Assembly: GCF_000341225.1 (NCBI RefSeq)
Contig: NZ_ANAC01000026.1
Coordinates: forward strand, 1 to 64,000
Origin: Nocardiopsis alba DSM 43377
Lineage (GTDB): Bacteria > Actinomycetota > Actinomycetes > Streptosporangiales > Streptosporangiaceae
Length of the DNA: 64,000 nt
Direction: 5' to 3'
This document shows positions 7,807-16,713 of this stretch, piece by piece (within the stretch, counting starts at the first letter, position 1; every line of letters starts with the position of its first letter). The notes beneath the pieces are model-generated. The model made no database searches. It was given only the letters and a program-made list of their open reading frames with translations, and was not told where the DNA came from. Both the position numbers and the translations under genes were made by a program.

Positions 7807-9209
7807 CGTCGGATCACCTGTGTGGCCCCCTCGTCCTGGATCGCCTGGGGGGCGGGGCGGCGCGCGTTGTCGCTCATCCGGAGCAGCAGTCCGATCATCA
7901 ACCAGCTGGCCATGAGGGCGGAACCGCCCGCGGCCAGGAAGGGTGTGGTCATACCGGTCAGCGGGATGATCCGGGTCAGGCCGCCGAGCACCACGAACAC
8001 CTGGAAGCACATGACGAAGGCGATGCCGCTCGCGAGCATCTTGATGAAGAGCTCGCGGGAGGCCAGAGCCACGCGCATCCCTCGCTGCACGAGGAGGAAG
8101 ACCACGATCAGGATGACCATGACGCCGGTCAGCCCGAGGTCCTCGGCCAATGAGGCGAAGATGAAGTCGCTGTCCGCGGCGAAGATGTGGTGCGCCTGGC
8201 CGCCGCCGAAGCCGGTGCCGAACAGGCCGCCGTAGGCCATGCCGATGAGCCCCTTGACGAGCTGCTCACTGCCGCCGAGCCGTTCGTAGACCTCGGGGTC
8301 GAAGGCGTTGAACCAGATGTCCACGCGCTGGCGGAAGTGCCAGAAGATCTGCATCGCCAGGGCGGCCGCGCCGATGAACACGGTGAGGCCGATGATGACC
8401 CACGAGGATCGTTGGGTGGCCACGTACAGCATCGCGAGGAAGGTGCCGAACAGCAGCAGCGAGGTACCGAGGTCCTTGGTGATGACCAGCAGACCGATCG
8501 CGATGACCCAGCCGACGACCATCGGCATGAAGTCACGGGCACGCGGCAGGTCCAGGATCTTGAACCGGCCGACCTTGATCGACTTGGCGGCCAGCGACAG
8601 GACCTGGCGTTTGGTGACCAGATACGAGGACAGGAAGATCACCAGGGCGATCTTCGCGAACTCGGACGGTTGCATGGTGAAACCGCCGAAGCCGATCCAC
8701 CGGCGGGCGCCGTACTCGTTGATGCCCAGACCCGGCACCATCGGCAGCGCGATCAGGATGATCGCGACCAGGGCGCTGATGTAGGTGTAGCGCTGGAGCA
8801 CCCGCGGTTCCTTCAGGAAGAACAGCAGGGCGATGCAGAAGATCATGCCCACAGCGGTCCACACGAGCTGCATGCCGATGCCGGCGTGCTCGATCTCGCC
8901 GGACTCGGCGGCGTCCAGTCGCCAGATCATGGCCACGCCGACCCCGTTGAGGAACAGCGCGCAGGGCAGGATCAGCGGGTCGGCGTACGGGGCGATGAAG
9001 CGCAGCGCCACGTGGGTCGCCAGGGCCAGGGCGCCGAAGATGAGGCCGTAGCCCCACATGGCTCCCGGGATCTGGTTGTTGAGGTTCAACCCGGCGATCG
9101 CGATCGCGCCCATGGTGATGAGGATGGTGAGCCCGACCAGCACCAGTTCGGCGTTGCGCCGTTTGACCGGTGGTAGGGCGGTGGGTGCCTCAGGGGCGGT
9201 GGTGCTCAC
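7803..9209 (-). CDS. rodA: SEDS-family peptidoglycan polymerase RodA/FtsW
   Basis: A 468-residue polytopic membrane protein with about ten to twelve hydrophobic helices and the SEDS signature near the C-terminus (PLTGMTTPFLAAGGSALMASW). SEDS proteins polymerise glycan strands from lipid II and pair with a class B PBP; its partner is the translationally coupled PbpA gene. The GTG start lies 4 nt after the stop of the PP2C gene. Sequence alone does not cleanly separate RodA from FtsW; the pbpA/kinase context favours RodA in elongation. Confidence 0.93.
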   Translation of the reverse strand: MSTTAPEAPTALPPVKRRNAELVLVGLTILITMGAIAIAGLNLNNQIPGAMWGYGLIFGALALATHVALRFIAPYADPLILPCALFLNGVGVAMIWRLDAAESGEIEHAGIGMQLVWTAVGMIFCIALLFFLKEPRVLQRYTYISALVAIILIALPMVPGLGINEYGARRWIGFGGFTMQPSEFAKIALVIFLSSYLVTKRQVLSLAAKSIKVGRFKILDLPRARDFMPMVVGWVIAIGLLVITKDLGTSLLLFGTFLAMLYVATQRSSWVIIGLTVFIGAAALAMQIFWHFRQRVDIWFNAFDPEVYERLGGSEQLVKGLIGMAYGGLFGTGFGGGQAHHIFAADSDFIFASLAEDLGLTGVMVILIVVFLLVQRGMRVALASRELFIKMLASGIAFVMCFQVFVVLGGLTRIIPLTGMTTPFLAAGGSALMASWLMIGLLLRMSDNARRPAPQAIQDEGATQVIRR

Positions 9210-9213
9210 AGGG

Positions 9214-10563
9214 TCACCCCGATTCCTGGGTCTCGGTCCCCCGACCGGAGCCGTCCGCGTCCTTCTCCAGATCGGAGATCAGGGTTCGTGCCGCTTCGAG
9301 GTTCTCGACGTCGATGTTGGCCTCGACGCCCTGACGGTCGGTCGGGGCGAGGGAGTCCACGCCGAGGTCGGTCTTCTCGACCTCTTCGGAGAGGCTGATC
9401 CCGGCGATGTCGGTGTCGACGCCCTGGTAGATGCTGACGGTCCGGCCGTCGGAGGACAGACCCACGTAGTACTGGTCCTCGACGTATTGACGGCCGAAGT
9501 AGTAGCCGCCGCCGGCGATCGCGCCGACCACGATGACGAAGACGAGCACGATCGGCCACCAACTCCGGGACCGGTACTCCTGCTCGCCGTCCGCGTTCGG
9601 GCCGCCGGCGGGCGGGGCCTCGTAGGGACGTTCCTCGTACGAGGAGGGGGCGGCGCCCGCGGGCGCCGGGATCTCCTCCCGGATCGGGTTCATCTCGGCG
9701 GTGTCGCCACCGCCGGCGCCGCGCAGTTCCTGCGCCCGTCTGGCCGGGCTGGTCTCGTTGGGGCCGGTGGACTCGTCACGCTGGTCCGCGGCGCCGACCG
9801 TCTGCGGAGCGGCGGTGGGCCCCTCCTGGTCGGTGTCGGTCTCGATGACGTCCGCGATCACCGCGGTGATGTTGTCCGGTCCGCCGCCGCGGATGGCCAG
9901 CTCGATCAGCTTCTTGGCCGCCGCGCGAGGGTCGCTCTCGGCGGCCAGGGTCTCGTGGATGGTCTTCTTGCTGACCACACCGGAGAGCCCGTCCGAGCAG
10001 AGCAGGTACCGGTCGCCGACCTTCGCCCGACTGATGGAGATGTCCGGGTCGACCGGGGTCTTGCCGTCCAGGGCGCGCAGGATCAGGGACCGCTGCGGGT
10101 GGGTGGCGACCTCCTCCTCGGTGATCTTGCCCTCGTCGACGAGGGTCTGCACCAGGGTGTGGTCGTGGGTGATCTGCTCGAACCGGGAGCCGCGCAGCAG
10201 GTAGGCGCGCGAGTCGCCGATGTGGATCAGGGCGACCTGGGAGCCCGACCACAGCATGGCGGTCAGGGTGGTGCCCATGTTCTCCAGCTGGGGCTCCTGC
10301 CGGATGCGGATGGCGAGGGAGTCGTTGGCCTGCTCGACGGCGCGTTGCAGGACCTCGGCCATCTCCTCGGCCCGTGGGTCGTCCGGGGTGTCCAGGCTGC
10401 GGATCGACGAGATCGCGATGGAGCTGGCCACCTCGCCGCCCGCGTAACCGCCCATACCGTCGGCCACCGCGAGGAGGTGTTGGCCGGCGTAACCGGAGTC
10501 TTCGTTGCCTTCGCGGAGGCATCCTACGTCGGAGTACGCCGCGTATCGGAGAGCGATTGTCAT
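9214..10563 (-). CDS. pstP: PP2C-type Ser/Thr phosphatase (PstP)
   Basis: A 449-residue membrane phosphatase expected to reverse PknA/PknB phosphorylation. The N-terminal PP2C domain (about residues 1-235) carries the metal-binding Asp motifs (REGNEDS, AVADGMGGYAGGE, LLCSDGLSG, GGPDNITAV). A linker leads to one membrane helix (WWPIVLVFVIVVGAIAGGGYYFG) and an extracytoplasmic tail of about 110 residues. The ATG start overlaps the fhaB stop as ATGA. Gene order and architecture match PstP of mycobacteria. Confidence 0.95.
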   Translation of the reverse strand: MTIALRYAAYSDVGCLREGNEDSGYAGQHLLAVADGMGGYAGGEVASSIAISSIRSLDTPDDPRAEEMAEVLQRAVEQANDSLAIRIRQEPQLENMGTTLTAMLWSGSQVALIHIGDSRAYLLRGSRFEQITHDHTLVQTLVDEGKITEEEVATHPQRSLILRALDGKTPVDPDISISRAKVGDRYLLCSDGLSGVVSKKTIHETLAAESDPRAAAKKLIELAIRGGGPDNITAVIADVIETDTDQEGPTAAPQTVGAADQRDESTGPNETSPARRAQELRGAGGGDTAEMNPIREEIPAPAGAAPSSYEERPYEAPPAGGPNADGEQEYRSRSWWPIVLVFVIVVGAIAGGGYYFGRQYVEDQYYVGLSSDGRTVSIYQGVDTDIAGISLSEEVEKTDLGVDSLAPTDRQGVEANIDVENLEAARTLISDLEKDADGSGRGTETQESG

Positions 10564-11072
10564 TTGCGCAGTTCCAGGACGGTTTTGCCGATACGGATGG
10601 GCTGACCCACCGTGATGGGCTGGGGGCGGTTCAGCTTCTGCTGGCCGAGGTAGGTGCCGTTCGTGGAGTTGAGATCCTCGACGAACCAGCGGCCGTTTTC
10701 GGAGTAGACGCGTGCGTGCCGACCCGAGGCGTAGTCATCGGTGATGACCAGGGTCGAGTCGGGGGCGCGTCCGATCAGGATGGGTTGGGAGGCCAGGTCG
10801 ACCGTGGTGCCCGCCAGGGATCCCTGTGTCACGGCCAGGACCGTGGGCTCGTTACGACGTGCGCGCTGCGGCCGGGCCTGCGACGATGACGATGACGCCG
10901 CGACGGGCCTGCGCTGAGGAGGCCGGATGGAGGGCCTGGGTTTCTTCTTCCTGGACTTCCTCTTCGACTGGCCGAAGAGGTCCGTGCGAATGACACCGAC
11001 CGCCATGAGGACGAACAGCCAAAGCACCGCGAGATACGCGATCTTGATCAATATGAGGGTCAAGTTGGACAT
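10560..11072 (-). CDS. fhaB: FHA domain protein FhaB (FipA-type)
   Basis: A protein of 170 residues with one N-terminal membrane helix (SNLTLILIKIAYLAVLWLFVL), a basic RKKK linker and a C-terminal FHA domain (about residues 75-168) containing IGRAPDS, GRHARVY and LNSTNGTYL. FHA domains bind phosphothreonine, so this protein links the kinases to cell-division targets. The start at ATG 11072 was chosen because it gives the family length and begins directly before the helix; a 21-codon longer start exists but adds unlike sequence. It is translationally coupled to pstP. Confidence 0.93.
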   Translation of the reverse strand: MSNLTLILIKIAYLAVLWLFVLMAVGVIRTDLFGQSKRKSRKKKPRPSIRPPQRRPVAASSSSSQARPQRARRNEPTVLAVTQGSLAGTTVDLASQPILIGRAPDSTLVITDDYASGRHARVYSENGRWFVEDLNSTNGTYLGQQKLNRPQPITVGQPIRIGKTVLELRK

Positions 11073-11239
11073 CGAACTGCTCTTCAGCCCCTGTCGTGCT
11101 TCGGCCGGGGTGGCGGTCATCGGCGCCGCCACCATGTCTGCCCCACCTTCGGTCGGTGAGTCCGGGTCGCTGGTCCACGGCCCAGCCGGCCGCGGTCATT
11201 GTGCCCGATCGGTCGGGTCTTCGCGGAGACTACCCTCCC

Positions 11240-11277
11240 GGTCGGTGTTCCGATACGACTCGGTATCGGGACCGACC
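11240..11277 (-). terminator. Two-part hairpin between fhaA and fhaB
   Basis: An inner perfect 7-bp stem (CCGATAC with GTATCGG) is nested in an outer 7-bp stem (GGTCGGT with ACCGACC). In the roughly 300-nt gap it could end the fhaA transcript. No clear U-tract is present. Confidence 0.4.
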
Positions 11278-11368
11278 CGGTCATCGAACACTCAGACGCC
11301 GATTCGGCGCCGTTGGTTGCGGTCCGGAAGGGCCGGATCGTCATCCCTTAGGGGGATCGGGGAGACGA

Positions 11369-12133
11369 TCAGTCGCGACGGAAGGTCATGGTGGTGCGGC
11401 CCAGGCTGATACGGGTGCCGTCCACCAGCCGGGCCTGCCTGACCTGCTGTCCGTTGACGAAGGTCCCGTTGGTGGACCCCTTGTCCTCCAGGATGACCTC
11501 GTCGCCGTCCACGCGGATCTCCACGTGGTGGCGGGAGACGCCGTTGTCCACCAGACGAAGGTCACAGTCGGTGCCGCGGCCCAGGAGGGTGACCGGGGTG
11601 GTCAGCTCGAAGGACTGCTGCATCCCCTGGCTCGCGATGTTGCCCTCGGCGGTCGCGCCGCCGGGGGAGATGAGGAGACGGGGGCGGCCCGTCTGCTGCG
11701 GTCCCGAACCCTGTCCCGGGTCGCCCACGGGCTGGCGGAGCTCTCCGCCCTCCACGAGGCTGCCCCGGACCACGCCGGAGCGGATGCGGAAGCGGCCCGT
11801 CTTCAGGCCGTCGTCCGAACGGAACTGTACGCGGACCGGGCCGACGAACGAGTAGCCCTGCTCCGTCGCGTAGTCCCGCGCCAACTTGGACAGTTCCTGC
11901 CCCAGGCTGTCGGCGTAGACCTCCAGGCGTTCCTTGTCGCTGGCCGAGAGTTCGACGATGAAGTCGTTCGGGACCAGTGTGCGGCCCTGGGCGACGATCG
12001 CGGCCCGCTCGTCCATCTCCCGCTGGACCGCGCTCGCGACCTCGACCGGCTGGAGCTCCGACTTGAAGGCCATCGCGAAGGTGCCTTCGATCATGCCCTC
12101 GAGCCTGCGCTCGAAGCGTTGGAGCACTCCCAC
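11369..12133 (-). CDS. fhaA: FHA domain protein FhaA
   Basis: A 254-residue cytosolic protein with the N-terminal DUF3662 domain typical of FhaA (VGVLQRFERRLEGMIEGTFAMAF, about residues 1-115), a linker, and a C-terminal FHA domain (about residues 165-254) with LLGRGTDCDL, SRHHVEIR and STNGTFVNG. FhaA binds phosphorylated partners of PknB such as the lipid II flippase regulator and tunes peptidoglycan synthesis. The GTG start has GGGAGG six nt upstream; the reading frame extends further 5' without support. It is first in the kinase cluster and lies about 300 nt from fhaB. Confidence 0.93.
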   Translation of the reverse strand: MGVLQRFERRLEGMIEGTFAMAFKSELQPVEVASAVQREMDERAAIVAQGRTLVPNDFIVELSASDKERLEVYADSLGQELSKLARDYATEQGYSFVGPVRVQFRSDDGLKTGRFRIRSGVVRGSLVEGGELRQPVGDPGQGSGPQQTGRPRLLISPGGATAEGNIASQGMQQSFELTTPVTLLGRGTDCDLRLVDNGVSRHHVEIRVDGDEVILEDKGSTNGTFVNGQQVRQARLVDGTRISLGRTTMTFRRD

Positions 12134-12362
12134 GAGGTACCTCCCTTTCGTACTCCACTCCGTATGTGTAGACGATCGTAACCGGGCCGGGGTGCCCCTG
12201 GTTTCAGGTGCACCCCCGGGACGGGCCCGGAGGAGTGTGATCGGGGCCGTCCGCAAACGGTGTGCGAGGCACCTCCAGACCGTGCTAATCTTCTTCATGT
12301 CGCCAGGGCGAAGCGGGGAAAACCGGCTCCGAACTGGCATCATAATCGAATACATGTCACTC

Positions 12363-12445
12363 GGGCGGGTGGCGGAACGGTAGACGCGCACGGTTCAGGT
12401 CCGTGTGTCCGAAAGGATGTGAGGGTTCAAATCCCTCCTCGCCCA
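12363..12445 (+). tRNA. tRNA-Leu (CAG)
   Basis: An 83-nt class II tRNA. The 7-bp acceptor stem starts GGGCGGG, the anticodon CAG is at 12396-12398 in a TTCAGGT loop closed by CACGG/CCGTG, there is a long variable arm, and the T arm is GAGGG-TTCAAAT-CCCTC. The 3' CCA is not encoded. Confidence 0.95.
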
Positions 12446-12457
12446 CAAGTTCACGGG

Positions 12458-12496
12458 ACGACCCCGTCGGTAGGCTCAGGCCTCCGGCGGGGTCGT
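12458..12496 (+). terminator. Terminator after tRNA-Leu
   Basis: Perfect 9-bp stem (ACGACCCCG with CGGGGTCGT) followed by a T-rich tail. Confidence 0.75.
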
Positions 12497-12773
12497 TCTT
12501 CGTTTCCTCCGGGGTTCGTGGGTCGAGGGGGCCTCATCGGCCCTCCCCGGGGAGAGAGGCTTCGGGGCGGCGCCGGCTCCCCTGGTTTCGGGGTGACCGT
12601 AATACCGGGCAAGCGCGATCAACGATCTTGGATCGTTAGGTTCGCGGCAAGCCGCCTTCGCGGGTCGGAACCGAACACGGGGCACATGTCGGGCGTCGAG
12701 GGCCCGGTCGTCCGGTGGGGGTGAGGCCGGGGTGCTCATTCGGACGAAAAGCGTGTGATGAGACACTTCGGGC
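12497..12773. other. Gene-free stretch upstream of the TenA-like gene
   Basis: No credible gene. It contains a perfect inverted repeat AACGATC-TTG-GATCGTT (12621-12637) and weak GC-rich hairpins further on. I looked for a thiamine pyrophosphate riboswitch and found no CTGAGA-type core. The palindrome could be an operator for the downstream gene. Confidence 0.35.
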
Positions 12774-13385
12774 GTGGGTATCACCGAACGACTTCATGAG
12801 ATCGGGCGGCCGCTGGTCGCCGAACAACTCGCGCACCCGACGGTCGCCGGCATCTCCCGAGGCGACCTCGACGAGCGCGCCTTCCGCTACTGGCTGGAGC
12901 AGGACCACCTCTACCTGCTCGACTACGCGAGGGCCTTCTCCCGTCTGGCCTGGCAGGCCCCCGACGACCATCTGGCCGACCTGGTCGGTATCGCGCACAG
13001 CACCCTCACCGAGGAACTCGAGCTGCACCGTTCCCTGTCCGGGGAGTTCGGCGCGGACCTGACCACCAAGGAGAAGGGGCCCGCCTGCGAGGCCTACACC
13101 TCGTGGCTCCTGGAGGCCGCCGCCGACTACCGGGACGGGCTCGCCGCCGTCTACCCCTGCATGTGGGGGTACAACACCCTGGGGCGGGAACTGGCCCGCG
13201 ACCGTCCGGAGGACCCCAGGTACGCCCGCTGGGTCGATACCTACAACGACCCCGGCTTCACCGAGCTCACCGAGAGGTACGGGCGCATGCTGGAGGAGTC
13301 CGGAGCCGACCCGGAAAGGGCCGAGCGCTTCTTCCTGGAGGGGATGCGTCACGAGATCGCCTTCTGGAACACCCCCTACACCTGA
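12774..13385 (+). CDS. TenA/thiaminase II family aminohydrolase
   Basis: A 203-residue all-helical protein of the TenA family, which salvages thiamine by hydrolysing aminopyrimidine breakdown products. The expected catalytic Cys is in AVYPCMWGYNTLG and the conserved Glu near the C-terminus is in MRHEIAFWNTPY; the N-terminal YWLEQDHLYLLDYARAF motif is also typical. The gene stands alone, without other thiamine genes and without a recognisable riboswitch, so an alternative substrate cannot be excluded. The GTG start lacks an obvious ribosome-binding site. It converges on the lipoprotein gene, with a long terminator hairpin between them. Confidence 0.88.
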   Translation: MGITERLHEIGRPLVAEQLAHPTVAGISRGDLDERAFRYWLEQDHLYLLDYARAFSRLAWQAPDDHLADLVGIAHSTLTEELELHRSLSGEFGADLTTKEKGPACEAYTSWLLEAAADYRDGLAAVYPCMWGYNTLGRELARDRPEDPRYARWVDTYNDPGFTELTERYGRMLEESGADPERAERFFLEGMRHEIAFWNTPYT

Positions 13386-13407
13386 TCTCCATCGGAATCA
13401 CGGGCGA

Positions 13408-13469
13408 GCGCCCTCACTCCGGCCCCGGCCCCCGGACACGTTCTCTCCGTTCGGGGCCGGAGCGGGCGC
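13408..13469. terminator. Bidirectional terminator between convergent genes
   Basis: Outer 6-bp stem (GCGCCC with GGGCGC) and inner 11-bp stem (CTCCGGCCCCG with CGGGGCCGGAG) separated by a small bulge. It is placed between the TenA-like gene and the lipoprotein gene. Confidence 0.7.
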
Positions 13470-13481
13470 GCCGCGGCCGGC

Positions 13482-14072
13482 TCAGGGAGCGATCACGGCC
13501 TCGACGTCGGAGAAGCGCTCGATCTCGCATCCGTTGTGCCTGTTGAACTCGGTGTCGATCTCGGTGTCCCCGACGTGGCCGGTGACCCGGGCCGCCTCGG
13601 GGCCGCCGACCTGCATCGTGCAGGCCATGCCGTCGGTCTCCATGACGAAGGGCTCGGAGCCGAGTTCGTCGATCTCGGAGCAGGCGGCCTCGGGGTCGGG
13701 GTGGTCGCCGCCGGTCGGGGAACAGGTGAGGGTCCAGGTACCCTCCTGGAAGTCTTCGGAGGGGGGCAGGCCGTCCTCGTCGGCCACGAAGGCCTCGATC
13801 ACGAGCTCCACCTCGGCGTCGCCGTTCCCACCGTCTTCGGAGGTTCCGGAATCGTCGGTGTCGTCGGAGTCGTTCTCCTCAGAGGTGCCGTCCGTGGGAT
13901 CGGTCTCCTCCGAGGGGTCGGTCTCGGGTGCGGTCTCCTGAGGGGCTTCGGCGTCGGGCCCTGAGGATCCCACCTCGGTGGCGTCGTTGCCGCAGGCCGT
14001 GAGTAGCAGGCCTAGGGCCGCGAGCGCGGCGAGGCGGGTCGGCAGGGCCGTTCCGAAGTTGTGCTCACGCAT
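13482..14072 (-). CDS. Putative lipoprotein of unknown function
   Basis: A 196-residue protein with a lipoprotein signal: a basic start, a hydrophobic stretch (LAALAALGLLLTAC) and a lipobox Cys near residue 27. A low-complexity acidic Ser/Thr/Asp/Glu linker (about residues 35-90) leads to a C-terminal domain with two conserved-looking Cys (LTCSPTGG, AACSEID, MACTM, GCEIERF). The domain resembles subtilisin-inhibitor-like (SSI) proteins in Cys spacing and in the TWTLTCSPTGGDHPDP stretch, so an extracytoplasmic protease inhibitor is plausible. That is an inference from pattern, not from a search. It is divergent from the rhodanese gene. Confidence 0.75.
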   Translation of the reverse strand: MREHNFGTALPTRLAALAALGLLLTACGNDATEVGSSGPDAEAPQETAPETDPSEETDPTDGTSEENDSDDTDDSGTSEDGGNGDAEVELVIEAFVADEDGLPPSEDFQEGTWTLTCSPTGGDHPDPEAACSEIDELGSEPFVMETDGMACTMQVGGPEAARVTGHVGDTEIDTEFNRHNGCEIERFSDVEAVIAP

Positions 14073-14155
14073 ACTGCTTGGACGGGGCGCGCGAACCCGG
14101 GGTTCCGTCGTCCTCTCACTTTTTCAGTACACACCCGATACAGGGGGTCACCACC

Positions 14156-14488
14156 ATGTCCGATGGTCAGGTCGCCGAGGTTCTCGTGAACGAGATTCCG
14201 GAGGGCGCCTATCTTCTCGACGTCCGCGAGCCCGCCGAGTGGAGCGCCGGGCACGCCCCGGACGCCGTGCACATCCCGCTGGGAACGCTGGGGGAGCGCG
14301 CGGCGGAGGTCCCCCAGGACCGGAAGGTCTACGTGGTGTGCCGTTCGGGCGGGCGTTCCGCTCAGGCCACGATGGCGCTCGGCCAGGCCGGCTGGGACGC
14401 GGTCAACGTCGCGGGCGGTATGCGCGCCTGGGAGGCGGCGGGGTTCGACATGAAGGCCGACTCGGACGCCGAGCCGACGGTCCTCTGA
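14156..14488 (+). CDS. Rhodanese-like domain protein
   Basis: A 110-residue single rhodanese domain. The active-site loop is VVCRSGGRSA with the catalytic Cys, and the family motifs LLDVREPAEWSAGHAPDAVHIPL and VAGGMRAWEAAG frame it. Such stand-alone domains carry persulfide sulfur for sulfur transfer or detoxification; the partner is unknown. The ATG start was chosen because it directly precedes the domain; a longer frame exists upstream without support. Confidence 0.92.
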   Translation: MSDGQVAEVLVNEIPEGAYLLDVREPAEWSAGHAPDAVHIPLGTLGERAAEVPQDRKVYVVCRSGGRSAQATMALGQAGWDAVNVAGGMRAWEAAGFDMKADSDAEPTVL

Positions 14489-14555
14489 GACTCGAATCTG
14501 GACGGATTACGCAAAGGCCTGCCACTCGGGGGCTCCCGGGTGGCACTATGACGTC

Positions 14556-16478
14556 GTGAGTTCCGAGCGCGCGCCCCTCAGCGCCGAAGCCATGCTCGCC
14601 TCCTCAGCGGACGCGGTGATCGGCATCGACGGCGAGCTCCGAGTCACCTTCTGGAATCCGGCGGCGGAACGGATGTTCGGCTGGTCCGCGGACGAGGTGC
14701 TCGGTGGCGAGCTGCCGATCATCCCGCAAGAGCTGAGACCCGAGTACGGCGCGGTGCTCGAACAGGTGCGCGCGGGCACCCCGTTGACCATCTTCACCCG
14801 TCGTCTGCGCAGGGACGGGACCGCTCTCGACGTGCGGGTCAGCACCGGCTGCGTGCACGACGATCGAGGGCGGCACAACGGCTGGGTCCTGGTCCTCTAC
14901 CCGCGGGAGAAGGAGGCCCAGGCGCAGGCCTCCGCGATGGAGCGGGCCCGACTGGTGCGCAGGCTCACGGATGTCGTGGCCGACATCAACACCGACCTCA
15001 GTCTCAAATCGGTCCTGGACCGGATCATCAGCAGCCTGACCGAGCTCACCGGCGCCGACGCGGGCGGTTTCGTCCTGTTGGACGAGAACCGGGTGCGGCT
15101 GGTGAGCCTCACGCACCTGTCCGACGAGTTGTACGGGGTGAGCGCACCGCTGGAGACCAGCCTGTTCGGTGAATTGCTGCGCAGCGGCAAGTCCGTGCTG
15201 TTGGCCAACAGCGACACCCGCAGCCTGGAGGATCTGGTCTGGGCCGACCTACCCGGGCTGCACACCATCGCCCTGTGCGTCTCCAACGCCCAAGGACGCC
15301 CTTACGGGGCCCTGTACGCGCTGTACAGCCGGCGCAGGGTCGGCCACGTGGAGCTGGAGCTCCTGGAGTTGTTGGCCGAGCACGCCGGTGTGGCCATAGG
15401 CAACGCCATGGCCTACGAGGAGCTCAAGCTGCAACGGGCCCGAGAGCGGGCGGTGGCCGACTCCAGCGCCGACGGGATCGCCGTACTCGACTTCAGTGGC
15501 AAGGTCCGCAAGTGGAACCGCTCTGCCGCGGAGTTGACCGGCTACTCCTTCGAGGAGGTGGAGGGCAAGCATCCTCCCTTCCCGATCCCCGCCGCGCACG
15601 GAGAGCCCGTCAAGCACAAGAACGACGGAGGGCGTTGGCTGGAGATCCTCATGGCGCGGATCCCCAGCACCGACGAGTGGGTGGTGGACTTCCGGGACAT
15701 CACGGCGCAGAAGGCGTTGGAGGAGGAACGGGAGTTCTTCCTGGCCAGCACCGGTCATGAGCTGCGGACCCCGGTCACCGTGATCCAGGGGTACGCGGCG
15801 ATGCTCTCGCGAAAGGGAGAGCGGTTGGGTCCGGCCGGGCGCCAAGAGGCCAGCGAGATCATCCTGGATCGTGCCCGGGCCCTGGCCAAACTGGTGGAAC
15901 GCCTGCGCCTGGGGTCGGACGTGGCCAGCGGTGAGATGACCCTGGACCGGGTCCCCTTCGACCTCGCGGAGCTGCTGGGCCAGTCGGTGGCGGCCTTCCG
16001 CCCGCTGGCCGAGCGGCAGGAGTTGGTGCTGGACTCGGAGGGGCCGCTGTGGACGGTGGGGGACCCGCTGGTCACCGGCATGGTCATGGATCAACTGCTG
16101 GAGAACTCGTTGAAGTTCTCGCCAGACGGCGGCGAGGTACGGGTCACGGTGGAGGAGGACGGGGAGGACTCTCTCACGATCCACGTTCAGGACGAGGGGG
16201 TGGGGATCGACCCGGGAGACGAGGAACGGATCTTCGAGCGCTTCTTCCAGAGCGGTGAGCGCGGTGACCGTCGAGGCTACGGCGGCCTGGGGATCGGCCT
16301 GTACATCGTGCGCCAACTCGTCCGGGAACAGGGCGGGGAGGTGACCGCTCATCGGTTGGAGCGGGGGACCCGGATGCGGATCACCCTGCCCAGACACCGC
16401 GGCGAGGAGGTCGAGTTCGGGGTGGGTCCGGAGGATACGTCCGTGCGAGGGAGGGTTCCGGGGCCTTCATCCGCGTGA
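14556..16478 (+). CDS. Soluble PAS-GAF-PAS sensor histidine kinase
   Basis: A 640-residue cytosolic kinase with no membrane helices. Domains in order: PAS (about residues 8-120), GAF (about 150-290), a second PAS (about 295-385), HisKA with phospho-acceptor His401 in STGHELRTPV, and HATPase_c (about 480-620) with N-box DQLLENSLKFSP, G1 box DEGVGID and GGLGIGLYIV. It should sense an internal cue and autophosphorylate. No response regulator gene is adjacent, so it is an orphan kinase. The neighbouring RsbW-type and STAS genes suggest input into a partner-switching system, but this is inference. Confidence 0.93.
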   Translation: MSSERAPLSAEAMLASSADAVIGIDGELRVTFWNPAAERMFGWSADEVLGGELPIIPQELRPEYGAVLEQVRAGTPLTIFTRRLRRDGTALDVRVSTGCVHDDRGRHNGWVLVLYPREKEAQAQASAMERARLVRRLTDVVADINTDLSLKSVLDRIISSLTELTGADAGGFVLLDENRVRLVSLTHLSDELYGVSAPLETSLFGELLRSGKSVLLANSDTRSLEDLVWADLPGLHTIALCVSNAQGRPYGALYALYSRRRVGHVELELLELLAEHAGVAIGNAMAYEELKLQRARERAVADSSADGIAVLDFSGKVRKWNRSAAELTGYSFEEVEGKHPPFPIPAAHGEPVKHKNDGGRWLEILMARIPSTDEWVVDFRDITAQKALEEEREFFLASTGHELRTPVTVIQGYAAMLSRKGERLGPAGRQEASEIILDRARALAKLVERLRLGSDVASGEMTLDRVPFDLAELLGQSVAAFRPLAERQELVLDSEGPLWTVGDPLVTGMVMDQLLENSLKFSPDGGEVRVTVEEDGEDSLTIHVQDEGVGIDPGDEERIFERFFQSGERGDRRGYGGLGIGLYIVRQLVREQGGEVTAHRLERGTRMRITLPRHRGEEVEFGVGPEDTSVRGRVPGPSSA

Positions 16479-16603
16479 GCGTAGTGCCAGGTCGTTCGTA
16501 CCGGACGGAGTGCAAAAAAACCTGAAAGTTCCTCGAAGCCCTGTGGCGCCGATGATGTAAGCCCCGGTGAGAGGGGGTGTCAGGGGGGTTTCACCTCGGC
16601 GTT

Positions 16604-16647
16604 GGTTTCCTCCCCGGGTGATCGGGGCATTTCCACCCCTGGTGGAA
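16604..16647 (+). promoter_or_regulatory. Possible SigB/SigF-type promoter and palindrome upstream of the RsbW-like gene
   Basis: GGTTT (16604-16608) and GGGCAT (16625-16630) are separated by 16 bp, close to the actinobacterial stress-sigma pattern GNNT-N14-16-GGGTAT. Directly after it lies a perfect palindrome TTCCACC-CCT-GGTGGAA (16631-16647). Both are pattern matches only. Confidence 0.3.
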
Positions 16648-16713
16648 TTCGCCGTCATACAACGGACGGGTTCCGGGCCAGCCGATAAGTACGATCGCGC
16701 AGGGACGAAAGCC

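Noticed and set aside
12497..12773. Possible thiamine pyrophosphate riboswitch before the TenA-like gene
   Set aside because: None of the conserved core elements can be found; only an unrelated palindrome is present.
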